Assembly: GCA_040382235.1 (NCBI GenBank)
Contig: JBEIFV010000003.1
Span: forward strand, 38,936-102,935
Source of the DNA: JAEUOS01 sp040382235
GTDB lineage: Bacteria; Pseudomonadota; Gammaproteobacteria; Burkholderiales; JAEUOS01
Length of the DNA: 64,000 nucleotides
Reading direction: 5' to 3'
Shown here: piece after piece, positions 32,162 through 41,385 of the stretch
How positions within the stretch are numbered: position 1 is the stretch's first letter
Layout of the letters: each line of letters starts with the position of its first letter
Translations under genes and position numbers: made by a program
The notes under the pieces: generated by a model
What the model was told of the DNA's origin: nothing
Seen by the model: only the letters and a program-made list of their open reading frames with translations
Databases searched by the model: none

Positions 32162-32214
32162 AAGGCAAACGCCACTGAGCGGAGCAGCATGGCCGCAGGG
32201 AACACGGGAACTCG

Positions 32215-33855
32215 ATGAAACCGCTGAGCGGAGTGGATGGTGCCTTCCTGCACGTGGAGACACCCGAGACGCCAATGCATGTCGCGTCGCTGCACCTGTT
32301 CGACCTGCCGCCAGGCTACGCCGGCGATTTCCACGCCGACATCAAGCGCCAGATCGGCGAGCGCCTGCACCTGGCGCCGATATTCACGCGCAAACTGGCG
32401 CCGATGCCCTTGCAGTTCGCCAACCCGGTATGGGTCGAAGAACGTAACGTCGATCTCGACCAGCATGTGCTTCGCGTCGGCCTGACCCGACCAGGTACCT
32501 TTAAGCAGCTTGAGGAATGCGCCGCGCGCCTGCACTCTGAGCTGCTGGACCGTACCCGGCCATTGTGGCGCCTGTATGTGATTGAGGGCCTGGCAAACGG
32601 CCAGATCGCCTATTACGTCAAGGTCCACCACGCGGTACTCGACGGCCAGGCCGGCGTGCTGCTGGCACAGGTCTTGTTCGACGTCACGCCTGAACCACGC
32701 AAGTTGCAGCCAGCCGCCGCCAGGCGCGCCAGCGCCGAACATCCCGGACTGCGCGCCCTGGCGGCGGCAGCCTTGAAACACGATGCGGGCCAGATCATCA
32801 AGCTGATCCGCCACCTGCCCGATGCGGTGCGCACACTGGCTGGCGTGTTCGGGGCCCGACCGCAGGGAACGACCGGCAAGCTGGGGCAAAATTTCTCGTT
32901 CGGCCCGAAGACTCCACTCAATGTCGCAATCACCGGCGAACGGGGTTTCGCCGCCCTGTCGATTTCCTTAAGCGAGATCAAGCGCCTGGCGGCGGCGCAT
33001 GACGCCACGGTAAACGACATCGTGCTAGTGCTGTGCAGCGGTACCTTGCGGCGCTATCTGGCACACCACGGCGGTATCCCAGAGAAGCCGTTGATGGCGG
33101 CGATGCCGATTTCGCTGCGCGCAGCCGGCAACACTGATTTCACCACCCAGGCGACCATGAGCCTGGTCAATCTGAACACCCAGATCGATGATCCGCTCGA
33201 ACGTCTGGTCGCGATTCGCGACGCCGCCGACGCGGTCAAATCGCTGGCGGCACGCGCCAGGGGCGTGATTCCGACCGATTTTCCATCGATCGCAATGCCC
33301 TGGATCATGCAGGGCCTGGCCTTGCTGTACGGGCGCTCGCGTATCGCCGGCGCGCTACCGCCAATTGCCAACCTGGTGATCTCCAACGTAGCCGGGCCGC
33401 CGGTAGCCCTTTACGCGGCGCAGGCACGGATGAGCAGCTACTGGCCGCTGTCGGTCGTCGAGCACGGGCTGGGGCTCAACATTACTGTCATGAGCTATGC
33501 CGGCACCATGGGCTTCGGTTTCACCACCGCCCGCAGTGCGGTGCCGGATGCGCGCAAACTTGCAGCGGCACTGACGGCGGCGTTCGACGAACTGGTGCAA
33601 AAAAGCGCTGTGGCAGCAATCGTGACTGCCGAAGCCAAGCCACTGAGGCGTGCCGCACCGCCCGATCGGGCCCCGGTGAAGAAGCCGGCTGCGCGCAAGG
33701 CGGCGCTACGCAAACCCGCCAAAGCCGCGGGCAGCGCCAGGCGTGCTGCACCCAAGAAGCGGACTGCGGTGCAGGCAAGCGCCGGCAAACGCACTGAAGT
33801 GGCGCCCACGCCACGCCGCGCAACAGCGAAATCCGCAGCCAGGCGCACGGCTTGA
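32215..33855 (+). CDS. Wax ester synthase/diacylglycerol acyltransferase (WS/DGAT)
   Basis: 546 residues. Family start MKPLSGVDGAFLHVETPETPMHVASLHLFD, the catalytic HHxxxDG in VKVHHAVLDGQAG near residue 142, NDIVLVLCSGTLRRYL near 267, and the C-terminal NLVISNVAGPPVALY near 385. It joins acyl-CoA to alcohols or diacylglycerol to make storage lipid at the membrane or inclusion surface. After about residue 465 the chain becomes a low-complexity tail rich in Lys, Ala, Pro and Arg (from AEAKPLRRAAPPDR to SAARRTA). Such a tail is not part of the enzyme fold and resembles the basic tails of PhaF-type phasins and histone H1-like proteins. Confidence 0.88.
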   Translation: MKPLSGVDGAFLHVETPETPMHVASLHLFDLPPGYAGDFHADIKRQIGERLHLAPIFTRKLAPMPLQFANPVWVEERNVDLDQHVLRVGLTRPGTFKQLEECAARLHSELLDRTRPLWRLYVIEGLANGQIAYYVKVHHAVLDGQAGVLLAQVLFDVTPEPRKLQPAAARRASAEHPGLRALAAAALKHDAGQIIKLIRHLPDAVRTLAGVFGARPQGTTGKLGQNFSFGPKTPLNVAITGERGFAALSISLSEIKRLAAAHDATVNDIVLVLCSGTLRRYLAHHGGIPEKPLMAAMPISLRAAGNTDFTTQATMSLVNLNTQIDDPLERLVAIRDAADAVKSLAARARGVIPTDFPSIAMPWIMQGLALLYGRSRIAGALPPIANLVISNVAGPPVALYAAQARMSSYWPLSVVEHGLGLNITVMSYAGTMGFGFTTARSAVPDARKLAAALTAAFDELVQKSAVAAIVTAEAKPLRRAAPPDRAPVKKPAARKAALRKPAKAAGSARRAAPKKRTAVQASAGKRTEVAPTPRRATAKSAARRTA

Positions 33856-33933
33856 GTTGCGCCCACCTGCCCCCAGATAGACTGGGTGACGTTCCGCACC
33901 TGCACGTCCCGTGCCTACCTTGACGCATTGACC

Positions 33934-34740
33934 ATGGCTACCCGGCACCCCCATCAGGACGCCCCCCATCCGTTGCACTCGGCCACCGAGTTTCGCGCGC
34001 TGCTGGAAATGGCTACCCTGCCGTACTCGCTGCCGCTGTTGTTGAGCGCGCCGCAGGGGGACGGCCACCCGGTGCTGCTCTTGCCTGGCTTCATGGCCAG
34101 CGAGGTTTCGCTGATCGCACTGAAGCTGTTTCTCGGCAACCGCGGCTATGACGTTCACACCTGGGGCCTGGGGCGCAATGTGGGCTTCCAGAACAAACAT
34201 GCCTCGGCGCTGGAACAAAAGGTCCGCCACATGCACCACAAGAGCGGGCGCAAGGTAAGCCTGGTCGGCTGGAGCCTGGGCGGCGTGTTCGGGCTGTACG
34301 GTGCGCATCAGGCGCCGGAGTGTGTGCGCATGCTGATCACGCTGGGCAGCCCGGTCAGCATCGACCCCGAGGGCAGCAAGTCGCCGCCCATGGTGCAGGC
34401 GCTGTACCGGCTGATCGCCCATCCGCTGGGTCCGGCAGCGCACTCGATGCAGCCGCGTGTGCGCAAGCTGCGGGAGAAGAAGGTGCCGCCGGTACCGATG
34501 AGCTGTCTTTACTCGCTCTCCGACGGTGTGGTGCCGCCGCAGGAAGCCACCATCGATGGCGACCCGGCAATGCACGAAAACATTCGCGTGCCCGGCAGCC
34601 ACACCGGGCTGGGCGTCAATGCGATCGTGCTTTGTATCGTGGCCGACCGCCTGGCGCAGGCGGAAGGGCAGTGGCGGCCGTACCGGCCAGCGGGCGTTTC
34701 CGGCGCGCTGTACCGGATGCTGACACCGGCGACGGTGTAG
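33934..34740 (+). CDS. Alpha/beta hydrolase
   Basis: 268 residues from the ATG at 33934; a longer frame from 33886 looks less natural. HPVLLLPGFMASEVS near residue 47 leads into the core. The nucleophile elbow G-W-S-L-G-G is near residue 112. Candidate acid and base are the Asp in SLSDGVVPPQ near 207 and the His in VPGSHTGLGVN near 229. Lying between two WS/DGAT genes, it is probably an esterase or lipase for neutral lipids or acyl substrates. No signal peptide is seen. The last 125 bases overlap the 3' end of the convergent WS/DGAT gene. Confidence 0.82.
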   Translation: MATRHPHQDAPHPLHSATEFRALLEMATLPYSLPLLLSAPQGDGHPVLLLPGFMASEVSLIALKLFLGNRGYDVHTWGLGRNVGFQNKHASALEQKVRHMHHKSGRKVSLVGWSLGGVFGLYGAHQAPECVRMLITLGSPVSIDPEGSKSPPMVQALYRLIAHPLGPAAHSMQPRVRKLREKKVPPVPMSCLYSLSDGVVPPQEATIDGDPAMHENIRVPGSHTGLGVNAIVLCIVADRLAQAEGQWRPYRPAGVSGALYRMLTPATV

Positions 34741-36244
34741 TCCTGGTCCTGCCCGAGGCGCGCGCCGCTGCCTTGCGCGGCCGCTTCGGCATGACCCGCG
34801 GCTTAGGCGCAGCCTTGCCCCGGTCCTTCACAATTGACCCGGCGCCGGCTTGTGCCAGCGCCAGATACTCCTGGAAGCTGTCGCGGATGCACTGCGCGAA
34901 ATGCGCCGGGTCGGGTATCAGCTCGCGGCAGGACGTGGGCGAAATGATGATGCGGCCGTCGTAACTGGTGACCGCGATGACAAGCCCCATGCCGTCGGCG
35001 ATCGGCATGATCGCCGAAAAATATGTCATGCGCGCACCGCACATGTAGAGCGGCTGCGACGGGCCGGGCACGTTGCTGATGGTGCAATGGGCCAGCGGTG
35101 CGCGGCGCCCGATGCCGGAGGCGGCACGGCCAAGCATCTTGCTGGCCAGCGCGAGGGTAGCGGCCGGTGTGTGGCGCTGCACATCGGTAAGTTCGCGCGC
35201 ACTGATCGCCTGGTTCACCGTTTCCGAAGCGGCGGTCTGCGCACGCACATGGGCGAGTCGCAGCACAGGACCTTCGATGTCGGTGCCCAACCGGACCCGC
35301 ACCCAGGACATGACGGGCTTTTGCCCCGCTTCGGCTGCGCCGTCGCGGATGAAAAATGGCGCGATCGCCGTCAAGCTGGCTTGCGGCAACTCATGCAGGC
35401 CATCCAGGTAGAGGCGCAACGCACCGCCGCATACCGCCAGCACCGCGTCGTTGACGGTGGCACCACCGACCAGCGTGCGAATCGCCTTGAACTCGTCAAG
35501 CATGAAACGCCGCGTCTCGAATACGCGATGGGCCGAGACCACCGAATTGAAGCGGGTCGGCACCATCCGTTCGGGGCGCAGCAGGATATCGCCGGCCAGC
35601 GTGATGGCGCCGGGCGCCAGGCGTGCCAGCGAGCGCGCCAGACGGAAGGGTGAGGCTGCGTTGTTGCCAATGGCACGCATGAACATCGCGATCGCTCCGG
35701 GGGGCGCTTCCGGAAACCAGGGCTCGGGCGGCGACGGCGCGGCGGGTTCAGGCGTGGTGTCATGCAACAGGGTGGTGATGCCGCCACCGTCGAGATCGAT
35801 CGCGGCATGATGCACCTTGGTCAGCAGCGCGAAGCTGCCTGCGGGCAGGTCGAGAAAGCCGTCAAGCCCTTCGATAACATGGATTTCCCACAATGGCCGG
35901 TTCAAGTCGAGCGCGCGCGCGTGAATGCGCGAAGCCTGAATGCAAAACTGTCGCCAGTCGCCGGGTTGGGGCAGTGCGATATGACGCACGTGGTACTCGA
36001 GATCGAAATGCTCGTCCTCGATCCAGTACGGATAGTCGAGTTCGAGCGGTACGCGTTGCAGCTTCTGGCGAAATATCGGCGAGCGGTCAAGACGCCCTTC
36101 GATATGCTTCAGGATACTTTTGAAGCGTACCTTCCCGCCCGGCGCGGTCGACTGGTCGTAGATCTGGATCTTGCTGATGTTGGCGTTGGCCTGCGCGGTA
36201 TCGGAGTAGAGGAACCGCGCATCGTTGCCGCTCAATTGGCGCAT
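34616..36244 (-). CDS. Second wax ester synthase/diacylglycerol acyltransferase (WS/DGAT)
   Basis: 542 residues from the ATG at 36244 (MRQLSGNDARFLYSDTAQ), which matches the usual family start; an upstream GTG at 36280 would add 12 residues. The catalytic HHxxxD is LTKVHHAAIDLDGG near residue 142. The C-terminal half has NDAVLAVCGGALRLYL near 268 and HCTISNVPGPSQPLYMCGARM near 393. As in its partner at 32215, the end is a basic low-complexity tail (KDRGKAAPKPRVMPKRPRKA to PRYKARSH, roughly the last 70 residues). About 41 of these residues are encoded antisense to the hydrolase 3' end. The two enzymes are diverged paralogues with probably different acceptor preference. Confidence 0.87.
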   Translation of the reverse strand: MRQLSGNDARFLYSDTAQANANISKIQIYDQSTAPGGKVRFKSILKHIEGRLDRSPIFRQKLQRVPLELDYPYWIEDEHFDLEYHVRHIALPQPGDWRQFCIQASRIHARALDLNRPLWEIHVIEGLDGFLDLPAGSFALLTKVHHAAIDLDGGGITTLLHDTTPEPAAPSPPEPWFPEAPPGAIAMFMRAIGNNAASPFRLARSLARLAPGAITLAGDILLRPERMVPTRFNSVVSAHRVFETRRFMLDEFKAIRTLVGGATVNDAVLAVCGGALRLYLDGLHELPQASLTAIAPFFIRDGAAEAGQKPVMSWVRVRLGTDIEGPVLRLAHVRAQTAASETVNQAISARELTDVQRHTPAATLALASKMLGRAASGIGRRAPLAHCTISNVPGPSQPLYMCGARMTYFSAIMPIADGMGLVIAVTSYDGRIIISPTSCRELIPDPAHFAQCIRDSFQEYLALAQAGAGSIVKDRGKAAPKPRVMPKRPRKAAARASGRTRTTPSPVSASGTARRKRPLAGTAATALPPAPGGRPRYKARSH

Positions 36245-36286
36245 TCGGGTCTTCTGTGGGTGGCGTGTCACGCCTGCCACCCTATT

Positions 36287-36991
36287 TTAACCAGCGGCCC
36301 TCGGGCGAGCGCCCGAACGCGTCGCGCCCGCGCCGCGCCGGGCCGCCAGCACCAGCTTGAGCGCGCCATCGACGATCGCAAGCATGGCCGCGAACTCTTC
36401 ATCGGAAAGACCGCGCAGTTCATCGCGGCCGCGATACAGGTTGACGAACTCGCGCTCGCGACCGACATGCGCCACCAGTTTACCGATACCCATGTCCTCC
36501 AGGGTCTTGGCCAGGCGCGGATTGGATTCGCGCAAGAGGCGCATGACGAAAGGCACGGGGTCGTTGCGCCCGAGCACACCAGCGATGCGCAACATAACAT
36601 CGAACGGCAACGCCACCTTGCCTGCTTCGAAATGCTCCAGCAGGCTCGCATCCTTGAGATCGATCGCGGCACCCAGATCGCCCACCGACAGACCGGCGGT
36701 TTCGCGCACGTCATGCAAGAGCGCGCCGGCGCGCTTGAGCGAGGCCGCAGCCGCCGGGCTCGCGATCACCGGGGCGACCCATCCTGCCATGCGGGCACCG
36801 GCACCGGCGCTGGTAAGCATGCCATCGGCCCAACGCCCGAGATCGCGCACCATGCCCAGGAGCGGCAGGTCGGGCACGAACTTGCCCATCAGGCTATCGA
36901 CGGGGCCCGAAGACTTGCGGGTCGCCGATTTGCGGACTTGTGACGGTCTTGAAGCTGTCGGCTTCCTGCTTGCCGCGCGTTTGGGAGCCAT
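36287..36991 (-). CDS. Helix-turn-helix (XRE-like) protein with basic N-terminal tail
   Basis: 234 residues from the ATG at 36991; a frame start at 37000 adds three residues. Residues 1-28 are a Lys/Arg/Ser-rich low-complexity stretch (MAPKRAASRKPTASRPSQVRK). Residues about 90-145 read as a lambda-repressor-type helix-turn-helix: LLHDVRETAGLSVGDLGAAIDLKDASLLEHFEAGKVALPFDVMLRIAGVLG. The C-terminal part (DEEFAAMLAIVDGALKLVL) is helical. It is next to and transcribed toward the second WS/DGAT gene, 42 bases away, so it may regulate storage-lipid genes. The target is not shown by the sequence. Confidence 0.72.
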   Translation of the reverse strand: MAPKRAASRKPTASRPSQVRKSATRKSSGPVDSLMGKFVPDLPLLGMVRDLGRWADGMLTSAGAGARMAGWVAPVIASPAAAASLKRAGALLHDVRETAGLSVGDLGAAIDLKDASLLEHFEAGKVALPFDVMLRIAGVLGRNDPVPFVMRLLRESNPRLAKTLEDMGIGKLVAHVGREREFVNLYRGRDELRGLSDEEFAAMLAIVDGALKLVLAARRGAGATRSGARPRAAG

Positions 36992-37105
36992 GCGCAACAC
37001 CTTTCATGGAATGACCTGCACGCCGATTATGCGGCAAGGGCCGCGACAAGCGTTTCGCCGCGATCCAGTGCTCGAGGCAAGCCCGCGCAGCGCCTTGCAG
37101 GAGAC

Positions 37106-38890
37106 TCAACGCAAAGGACGCGCGCGATCTTCGTTAAGCGTCATCGCCAACTGGTCGCGCAGTTCATTGGACACCGTGATGTGGTGATCGGGCGCGCCAC
37201 GATGCACCGCGTAGAGCTTGGCCAGCACTTCGTGATCATGTTCGGCGAAGGCCTGAACAATGCGCTGGGCGCGGGCAGCGTCGCCGCCGATCAGCGTGAG
37301 CGCGATCTCGCCCAACTTGAGCGAGGATTGAAAGGTATCGCGCTCGATCGCCTCGACGCCGATATCGCGCAGGTCGAACAGGTGGCGCATGTCATGCGCA
37401 CGGGCGATGATGCGCAAGTTCGGAAAGTGCTTCTTGCAGGTGCATGCCAATTGTGAGGTGGCCTCGGGATCATTGAGCGCCGAGATCAGGAACGCAGCGC
37501 TGTCGGCGCCGGCCGCATGTAGCAGGTCGACGCGGGTGGCGTCGCCATAAAAGGCGCGAAAGCCGAACTTGCGACACTCCTCGACATGATCGGGATCGTC
37601 ATCCAGCACCACTGGCTGCACGCCGCTCGCATGCAATAGCCGCGCCACCACCTGCCCGACGCGACCGAGCCCGGCGATGATCACCGCGCCTGCTTCCGGC
37701 ACGTCTTCCTCGCGCTTGCCGGCACCGACCGCCAGGCGCGGCACCAGCACACGATCATGCAGCACCAGGAGGAAGGGTGTGGCCAGCATCGACAGGGCCA
37801 CGGCAAGGGTGATGGCGCGCGCGGTTTCACCGGGAATCGCGCCATAGCCCTGGCCCAGGCCCAGCAAGACAAAAGCGAATTCGCCGCCTTGCGCAAGCAA
37901 CAGGATGAACAACGGCCGTTCGCCGGCCGGCAGGCGCGCGGCACGCGCGATCACCCACAGCACGCCGCCCTTGATGGCGAACAGGCCGACGATCAAGCCG
38001 ATGATCAAGAACGGACGCGCCAGCAGTACGCCGAAATCCACGCTCATGCCTACCGAGATGAAAAACAGGCCCAGTAGCAGGCCCTTGAAGGGCTCGACCG
38101 CGGCCTCGATCTCGTGGCGGTACTCCGACTCGGCCAGCAGCACGCCAGCCAGAAATGCCCCCAGGGCCATCGACAGGCCGGCGGCCTCGAAACCGAGCGC
38201 GATTCCCAGCACCAGGAGCAGGGCGAAGGCAGTGAACACCTCGCGCTGGCGCGTGCGCGCGATGTAGCGGAACACCGGGCGCGCCAGAAAATGCCCACCG
38301 GTGAGCGTGACGGCAATCACCATCAACGCAAAGCTCAAGCCACTCCAGGAAAAGCCCGCGGCGCCGCCGGCGTTGCCCAAGAGCGGCAGAAGCGCCAGCA
38401 TCGGGATTACCGCGAGATCCTGAAACAGCAATATCGCGAAGCTTGCCTGACCGCCTGCGGTACCGAGCCCGCCGCGCTCGTTGAGCGGCTGCAGCGCCAG
38501 CGCCGTGGACGACAAGGCCAAGGCCATGCCGGCCACCAGGCCCACGCGCGGGTCCACACCTAAAGCCCAGGCCACCAAGCCGATCAGAACAATCGACCCG
38601 GTCACCTGCGACAAGCCAAGACTCACCAGGCGCCCGCGCATGCCCCACAGGCGTTTCGGCTCAAGCTCCAATCCAATGACGAACAGCAGGAATACCACAC
38701 CGATTTCGGCGAAGCGCCGCACATCGTCGACATTGGCAATCAGCTTGAAGCCCCAGGGGCCGATCGCGATGCCGGCGATCAGGTAACCCGCCACCGTGCC
38801 CAGGCCCAGGCGATGCGCGACCATCACCGCGAGCACGGCGGCGGCGAAGTAGATGCTGGCCTGGATCAAAAATGCGTTGCCGTGTTCCAT
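37106..38890 (-). CDS. Monovalent cation:proton antiporter-2 (CPA2) family, KefB/KefC-like
   Basis: 594 residues from the ATG at 38890, with GAGGAG upstream. About twelve membrane helices occupy residues 1-385, including GTVAGYLIAGIAIGPWG near 31 and FLLFVIGLELEPKRLW near 66. A Rossmann RCK domain follows from about 400 (GAVIIAGLGRVGQVVARLLHASGVQPVVLDDDPDHVEECRKFG), then the C-terminal ligand-binding region. It exports K+ or exchanges Na+/K+ for protons, and members with RCK domains respond to NAD(H) or glutathione adducts. No KefF/KefG ancillary protein is adjacent. The start codon at 38950 suggested by the open frame is less likely. Confidence 0.88.
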   Translation of the reverse strand: MEHGNAFLIQASIYFAAAVLAVMVAHRLGLGTVAGYLIAGIAIGPWGFKLIANVDDVRRFAEIGVVFLLFVIGLELEPKRLWGMRGRLVSLGLSQVTGSIVLIGLVAWALGVDPRVGLVAGMALALSSTALALQPLNERGGLGTAGGQASFAILLFQDLAVIPMLALLPLLGNAGGAAGFSWSGLSFALMVIAVTLTGGHFLARPVFRYIARTRQREVFTAFALLLVLGIALGFEAAGLSMALGAFLAGVLLAESEYRHEIEAAVEPFKGLLLGLFFISVGMSVDFGVLLARPFLIIGLIVGLFAIKGGVLWVIARAARLPAGERPLFILLLAQGGEFAFVLLGLGQGYGAIPGETARAITLAVALSMLATPFLLVLHDRVLVPRLAVGAGKREEDVPEAGAVIIAGLGRVGQVVARLLHASGVQPVVLDDDPDHVEECRKFGFRAFYGDATRVDLLHAAGADSAAFLISALNDPEATSQLACTCKKHFPNLRIIARAHDMRHLFDLRDIGVEAIERDTFQSSLKLGEIALTLIGGDAARAQRIVQAFAEHDHEVLAKLYAVHRGAPDHHITVSNELRDQLAMTLNEDRARPLR

Positions 38891-38976
38891 GCGCTCCTCA
38901 CAGTTTGAGACAGGATGCCACGCCACGGGCCGGAGCGCGCGATCACGCAAGCGTGCAGACCGATTCCGACGGGCTG

Positions 38977-39432
38977 CTAAACCGTGTTCCGCTTCGTCAT
39001 GAACACGCTCAGCGGATCAGGTGCGTAGTCGCCGAACGGCCCGCCCGGGACGTAGCCGGCCCGCACGTACAGGGCAAGGGCTTCGGGTTGACTGATTCCG
39101 GTTTCAAGCACGTAGAGGCGGCAGCCCTGCGCCGCGGCTTCTGCTTCGAGAAAGGCCAGAATTGCACGGCCGATTCCCTGGCCGCGCGATTCTGGCAGCA
39201 CAAACATGCGCTTGAGTTCGCCATATTGCGGGCCCAGGACGATGGCACCACAAGCCACGGCCTGGCCTTGCTGGTTGCGCGCAACCGCAAAAATCACGTT
39301 TGGCTCGGCCAATGCATCAAAGTCGATGCCGTGATGGCTTTCCGGCGGATACAGCGGCTTTTGGTAGGCGTCGAGTTGCTCGACCAAACGAACTATTTCG
39401 GGCTGCTGCGGGTGCTCGCGAGTGATTCGCAT
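38977..39432 (-). CDS. GNAT-family N-acetyltransferase
   Basis: 151 residues from the ATG at 39432 (MRITREHPQQPEIVRLVEQL); the frame extends upstream but without family similarity. The acetyl-CoA loop is clear at ELKRMFVLPESRGQGIGRAILAFLE near residue 72 (R/Q-x-x-G-x-G/A). It is followed by YVLETGISQPEALALYVRAGYVPGGPFGDY, the typical end of small GNAT proteins of the PhnO/YhhY-like group. The acceptor is unknown. It lies between the Kef antiporter and an unknown gene on the same strand, without overlap. Confidence 0.85.
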   Translation of the reverse strand: MRITREHPQQPEIVRLVEQLDAYQKPLYPPESHHGIDFDALAEPNVIFAVARNQQGQAVACGAIVLGPQYGELKRMFVLPESRGQGIGRAILAFLEAEAAAQGCRLYVLETGISQPEALALYVRAGYVPGGPFGDYAPDPLSVFMTKRNTV

Positions 39433-39517
39433 GACTTTGGGCAAGGCGGGCTTTTCGCAAGCTGCAGGATTGGCGCCCCTGCGGTCGGCTGCGCCAGGGC
39501 CACTGTCTGGCACACAC

Positions 39518-39976
39518 CTACACTGGCGCCGCGTTCGTCCTGACAAGCAGGCCGCGCGTCATTTCCCTAGTGAGCCGGTTCACCCGGCAGTAGGCGGTGG
39601 CCACACTGTGCGCGACATGGATCTCGATCACCGTCAACGTGCGGCGTTCCGGATGCGGCAGGCCGGCGATGTTGTCAGGCAGGTGTTGCGCCAGCCGCAC
39701 ATGGGCTACCGCGCCCCATTTGCGTCGCATGCGTGCGATCAGCACCGGTACTCTTTCGGGCGCCCTGACGATCTCGATATGGGCATCATGCGCACAGCCG
39801 CTGCGAAACTCCAGGCCGATCAACTGGTGCAGGATGCTGCCGGTCTCGCGAAACAGGGTGGCGACCGAGTCGAACACGGATTCGAAAGCGACTTCGGCTG
39901 CGTCAGGCGCGCCTGCCCCCGTCAGCCGCAAGGCCACCGGATATTCAGCGCTTGGTTCACAGCTTTCCTGCGACAC
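39518..39976 (-). CDS. Hypothetical protein
   Basis: 152 residues, unrecognised. It begins MSQESCEPSAEYPVALRL, then has a helical-looking SVFDSVATLFRETGSILHQLIGLEF and an IEIVRAPERVPVLIARMRRKWG segment. Cysteine and histidine are scattered, with no membrane segment or signal. It is the best coding candidate in the 700-base gap between the GNAT and MFS genes, because the opposite frames read as low-complexity reverse translations. Its reality is uncertain. Confidence 0.45.
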   Translation of the reverse strand: MSQESCEPSAEYPVALRLTGAGAPDAAEVAFESVFDSVATLFRETGSILHQLIGLEFRSGCAHDAHIEIVRAPERVPVLIARMRRKWGAVAHVRLAQHLPDNIAGLPHPERRTLTVIEIHVAHSVATAYCRVNRLTREMTRGLLVRTNAAPV

Positions 39977-40145
39977 GATTCATTTACCCCGGATACAACC
40001 GCTTCGGATCTTGATTTTACGGGGCGCCCGCGACAATTGCATTGGGTCGCATCGTTACTTTTGGTGAGATTACGCGACATTGCGCGCCCACCATTGCCCA
40101 AGCGAGCTGCGTGCCAACTTTCGGATCGCCGCGTCCGCGCTTGAT

Positions 40146-41336
40146 TCAGCCTGCTGTGGCGCCTTTGCCGGCCCCACGCGAGCCGAACACCAGGGCAAGC
40201 ACCGCGGCAGCGAAGCAAACGCCGCATACAGCCAGCCAGCCAAAACCCGTCAAGACCACGCTGGCAATCCAGGCGCCCACCGCATTGCCGCCCCAAACAT
40301 GCATCATCAGCACCGTACTGGCGCGTCCGCGCGCCTCAGGGCTGGCTTCGATCACCAGGGTCTGGTTGGCGACCATGGCGGCACGCAAGCCGGCATCGAG
40401 CAGAATAGCGCCCAACACCACCGCAACCATGCTGAGCGGCGCGAATGCGAGCACGACAAAGGCCGCGATCACGCCAAGACTGGCGGCCCTGACGACCGGC
40501 GGCGCACCGCTGCGATCGGTCCAGCGTCCGGCGCCACGCGAAACCAGGATGCCGTCGGCGCCCGGAATCGCCATCAGGCCCGCAGCGGTGGGCCCCAACC
40601 CATGCAGTTGCAACAGCATGGCGGCCAGGGTGGCCCAAAACCCGCCGTAACCGACGCCGATCAGGAACTGGATAGTCGCGGCCCGGCGTATGCGTGGATG
40701 GTCCAGCCACAGGCGCCACATCGAAGCGAACAACTGCGCCAGACGCGGCGACGTTTTGGGCGGCGAGGCCGGCAGACGGGCAAACACCGCAACGATCATC
40801 ACCAGCACCATGCCGGCGGCGATCAAATACATCAAGCGCCAGTTGAAGTGACTGGCGACCAACCCGCCCGTCAGGCGCGCGAACAGTATCCCGACGAACA
40901 CCCCGGAAAGTATTGTCCCGACCGTATGGCCGCGCACCTCGGGGGGCGCCAGTTCCGAAGCCAGCGAAATGACTTGATGTGATACCGAGGAACATGCGCC
41001 GACCATGAATGCCGCGAGCGCCAGCGTGATGAGCGAAGGTGCCGCCGCCATCGACAGCAACGAAACCATCACGCCGCTCATTTGCGCCAGCACCAGGCGC
41101 CGCTTGTCGAAGCAGTCGCCTAGTGGCACCAGCAACAGTGTTCCCAGGAAGAACCCGCCGAATGACAAGGTTGCGACCCACCCGATCTGCGCCGGGCTGG
41201 CCCGGAACTCCGCCGCCATCTGCGCCAGCATCGGCGTCTGGTAGTGGATCGCGCCGGCGGTGGAAAAAACGGCCGTCACCATCAGAACCATCAGGCCGGT
41301 GCCGATCGGCGCTGGCTGCGTCGGGGCGGCGCTCAT
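40146..41336 (-). CDS. Major facilitator superfamily transporter
   Basis: 396 residues from the ATG at 41336 (MSAAPTQPAPIGTGLMVLMV); the longer frame overlaps glcB and is not coding-like. Twelve hydrophobic helices are visible. The MFS loop 2-3 motif appears as PLGDCFDKRRLVLAQ near residue 68 (G-D-x(3)-[KR]-R-R). GGLVASHFNWRLMYLIAAGM near 155 is typical of DHA1 drug or metabolite exporters. It lies 49 bases downstream of malate synthase G and is co-directional. The substrate is not evident; arabinose- or drug-type exporters have this form. Confidence 0.87.
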   Translation of the reverse strand: MSAAPTQPAPIGTGLMVLMVTAVFSTAGAIHYQTPMLAQMAAEFRASPAQIGWVATLSFGGFFLGTLLLVPLGDCFDKRRLVLAQMSGVMVSLLSMAAAPSLITLALAAFMVGACSSVSHQVISLASELAPPEVRGHTVGTILSGVFVGILFARLTGGLVASHFNWRLMYLIAAGMVLVMIVAVFARLPASPPKTSPRLAQLFASMWRLWLDHPRIRRAATIQFLIGVGYGGFWATLAAMLLQLHGLGPTAAGLMAIPGADGILVSRGAGRWTDRSGAPPVVRAASLGVIAAFVVLAFAPLSMVAVVLGAILLDAGLRAAMVANQTLVIEASPEARGRASTVLMMHVWGGNAVGAWIASVVLTGFGWLAVCGVCFAAAVLALVFGSRGAGKGATAG

Positions 41337-41385
41337 TTCAACTGCCCTGCCGCAGCCGGCTGTGCGCTCGGCAAGGCGCGCCGCC

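Noticed and set aside
32215..36244. Polyhydroxyalkanoate synthase or phasin locus
   Set aside because: The tails resemble phasins, but both enzymes have the HHxxxD motif of WS/DGAT and no PHA synthase is present.
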